A stretch of 14,972 nt of DNA from Alphaproteobacteria bacterium (GTDB lineage: Bacteria > Pseudomonadota > Alphaproteobacteria > RS24). Below are positions 14,948 to 14,972 of the stretch, in pieces. The stretch is from positions 1-14,972 of the forward strand of contig JAKMCZ010000210.1 in NCBI GenBank assembly GCA_022428185.1. The letters are read 5' to 3'. The notes under the pieces are model-generated. The model was not told the DNA's origin. It did not search any database and worked only from the letters and a program-made list of their open reading frames with translations. A program made the position numbers and the translations under genes. The number at the start of each line of letters is the position of its first letter. Positions within the stretch are counted from its first letter, which is position 1.

Positions 14948-14972
14948 CTCTTATTGGTAATCCAGACGGTTT

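Overview
The window comes from an alphaproteobacterial chromosome, read here as near-even in base composition (not computed). Three things point there: the run murA - DUF2948 - hisD - UPF0262 - infA - maf - short RNase E/G - yacG - tRNA-Phe, which is a typical alphaproteobacterial neighbourhood; two families (DUF2948 and UPF0262) largely confined to that class; and the short RNase E/G form. A marine heterotroph would fit the accessory genes (HpcH/HpaI CoA-ester lyase, EthA-like monooxygenase, glucosylglycerate synthesis), but this is inference and I do not assign a genus.

Positions 1-7315 (+ strand) are a compact housekeeping block. The 3' half of murA overlaps a DUF2948 gene by 4 bases; hisD follows after 10 bases, and a UPF0262 gene starts directly after the hisD stop. 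Then come infA, maf with an unusual start, a 411-residue RNase E/G lacking the zinc-link cysteines, and yacG. A promoter-like pair precedes tRNA-Phe(GAA), and typA/bipA follows it.

Positions 7327-8922 (- strand) read from right to left as a CoA-ester lyase, a 58-codon ORF that looks like the N-terminal stub of an acyl-CoA dehydrogenase, and a hotdog-fold thioesterase-like protein. All three have good ribosome binding sites and small gaps, so they were probably one acyl-CoA operon.

Positions 8923-9616 hold no intact gene. About 530 bases (8954-9484) contain two gene 3' ends facing each other: the C-terminal part of a nitroreductase (+) and the C-terminal domain of MoeA (-). Both are cut off at their outer ends, and their stop codons lie 6 bases apart. 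This is the clearest anomaly in the window.

Positions 9617-11868 (+) encode an intact nitroreductase and an EthA-like Baeyer-Villiger monooxygenase. A hairpin terminator, best oriented for the opposing gene, separates them from a - strand gene for an exported protein made of two similar domains (11989-12699). Divergent from that, a HAD phosphatase and a glucosyl-3-phosphoglycerate synthase (12845-14947) form a two-step glucosylglycerate (compatible solute) pathway.

I found no insertion sequence, CRISPR array, phage gene or obvious new defence system. The window is mostly ordinary chromosome with one interesting scar region.
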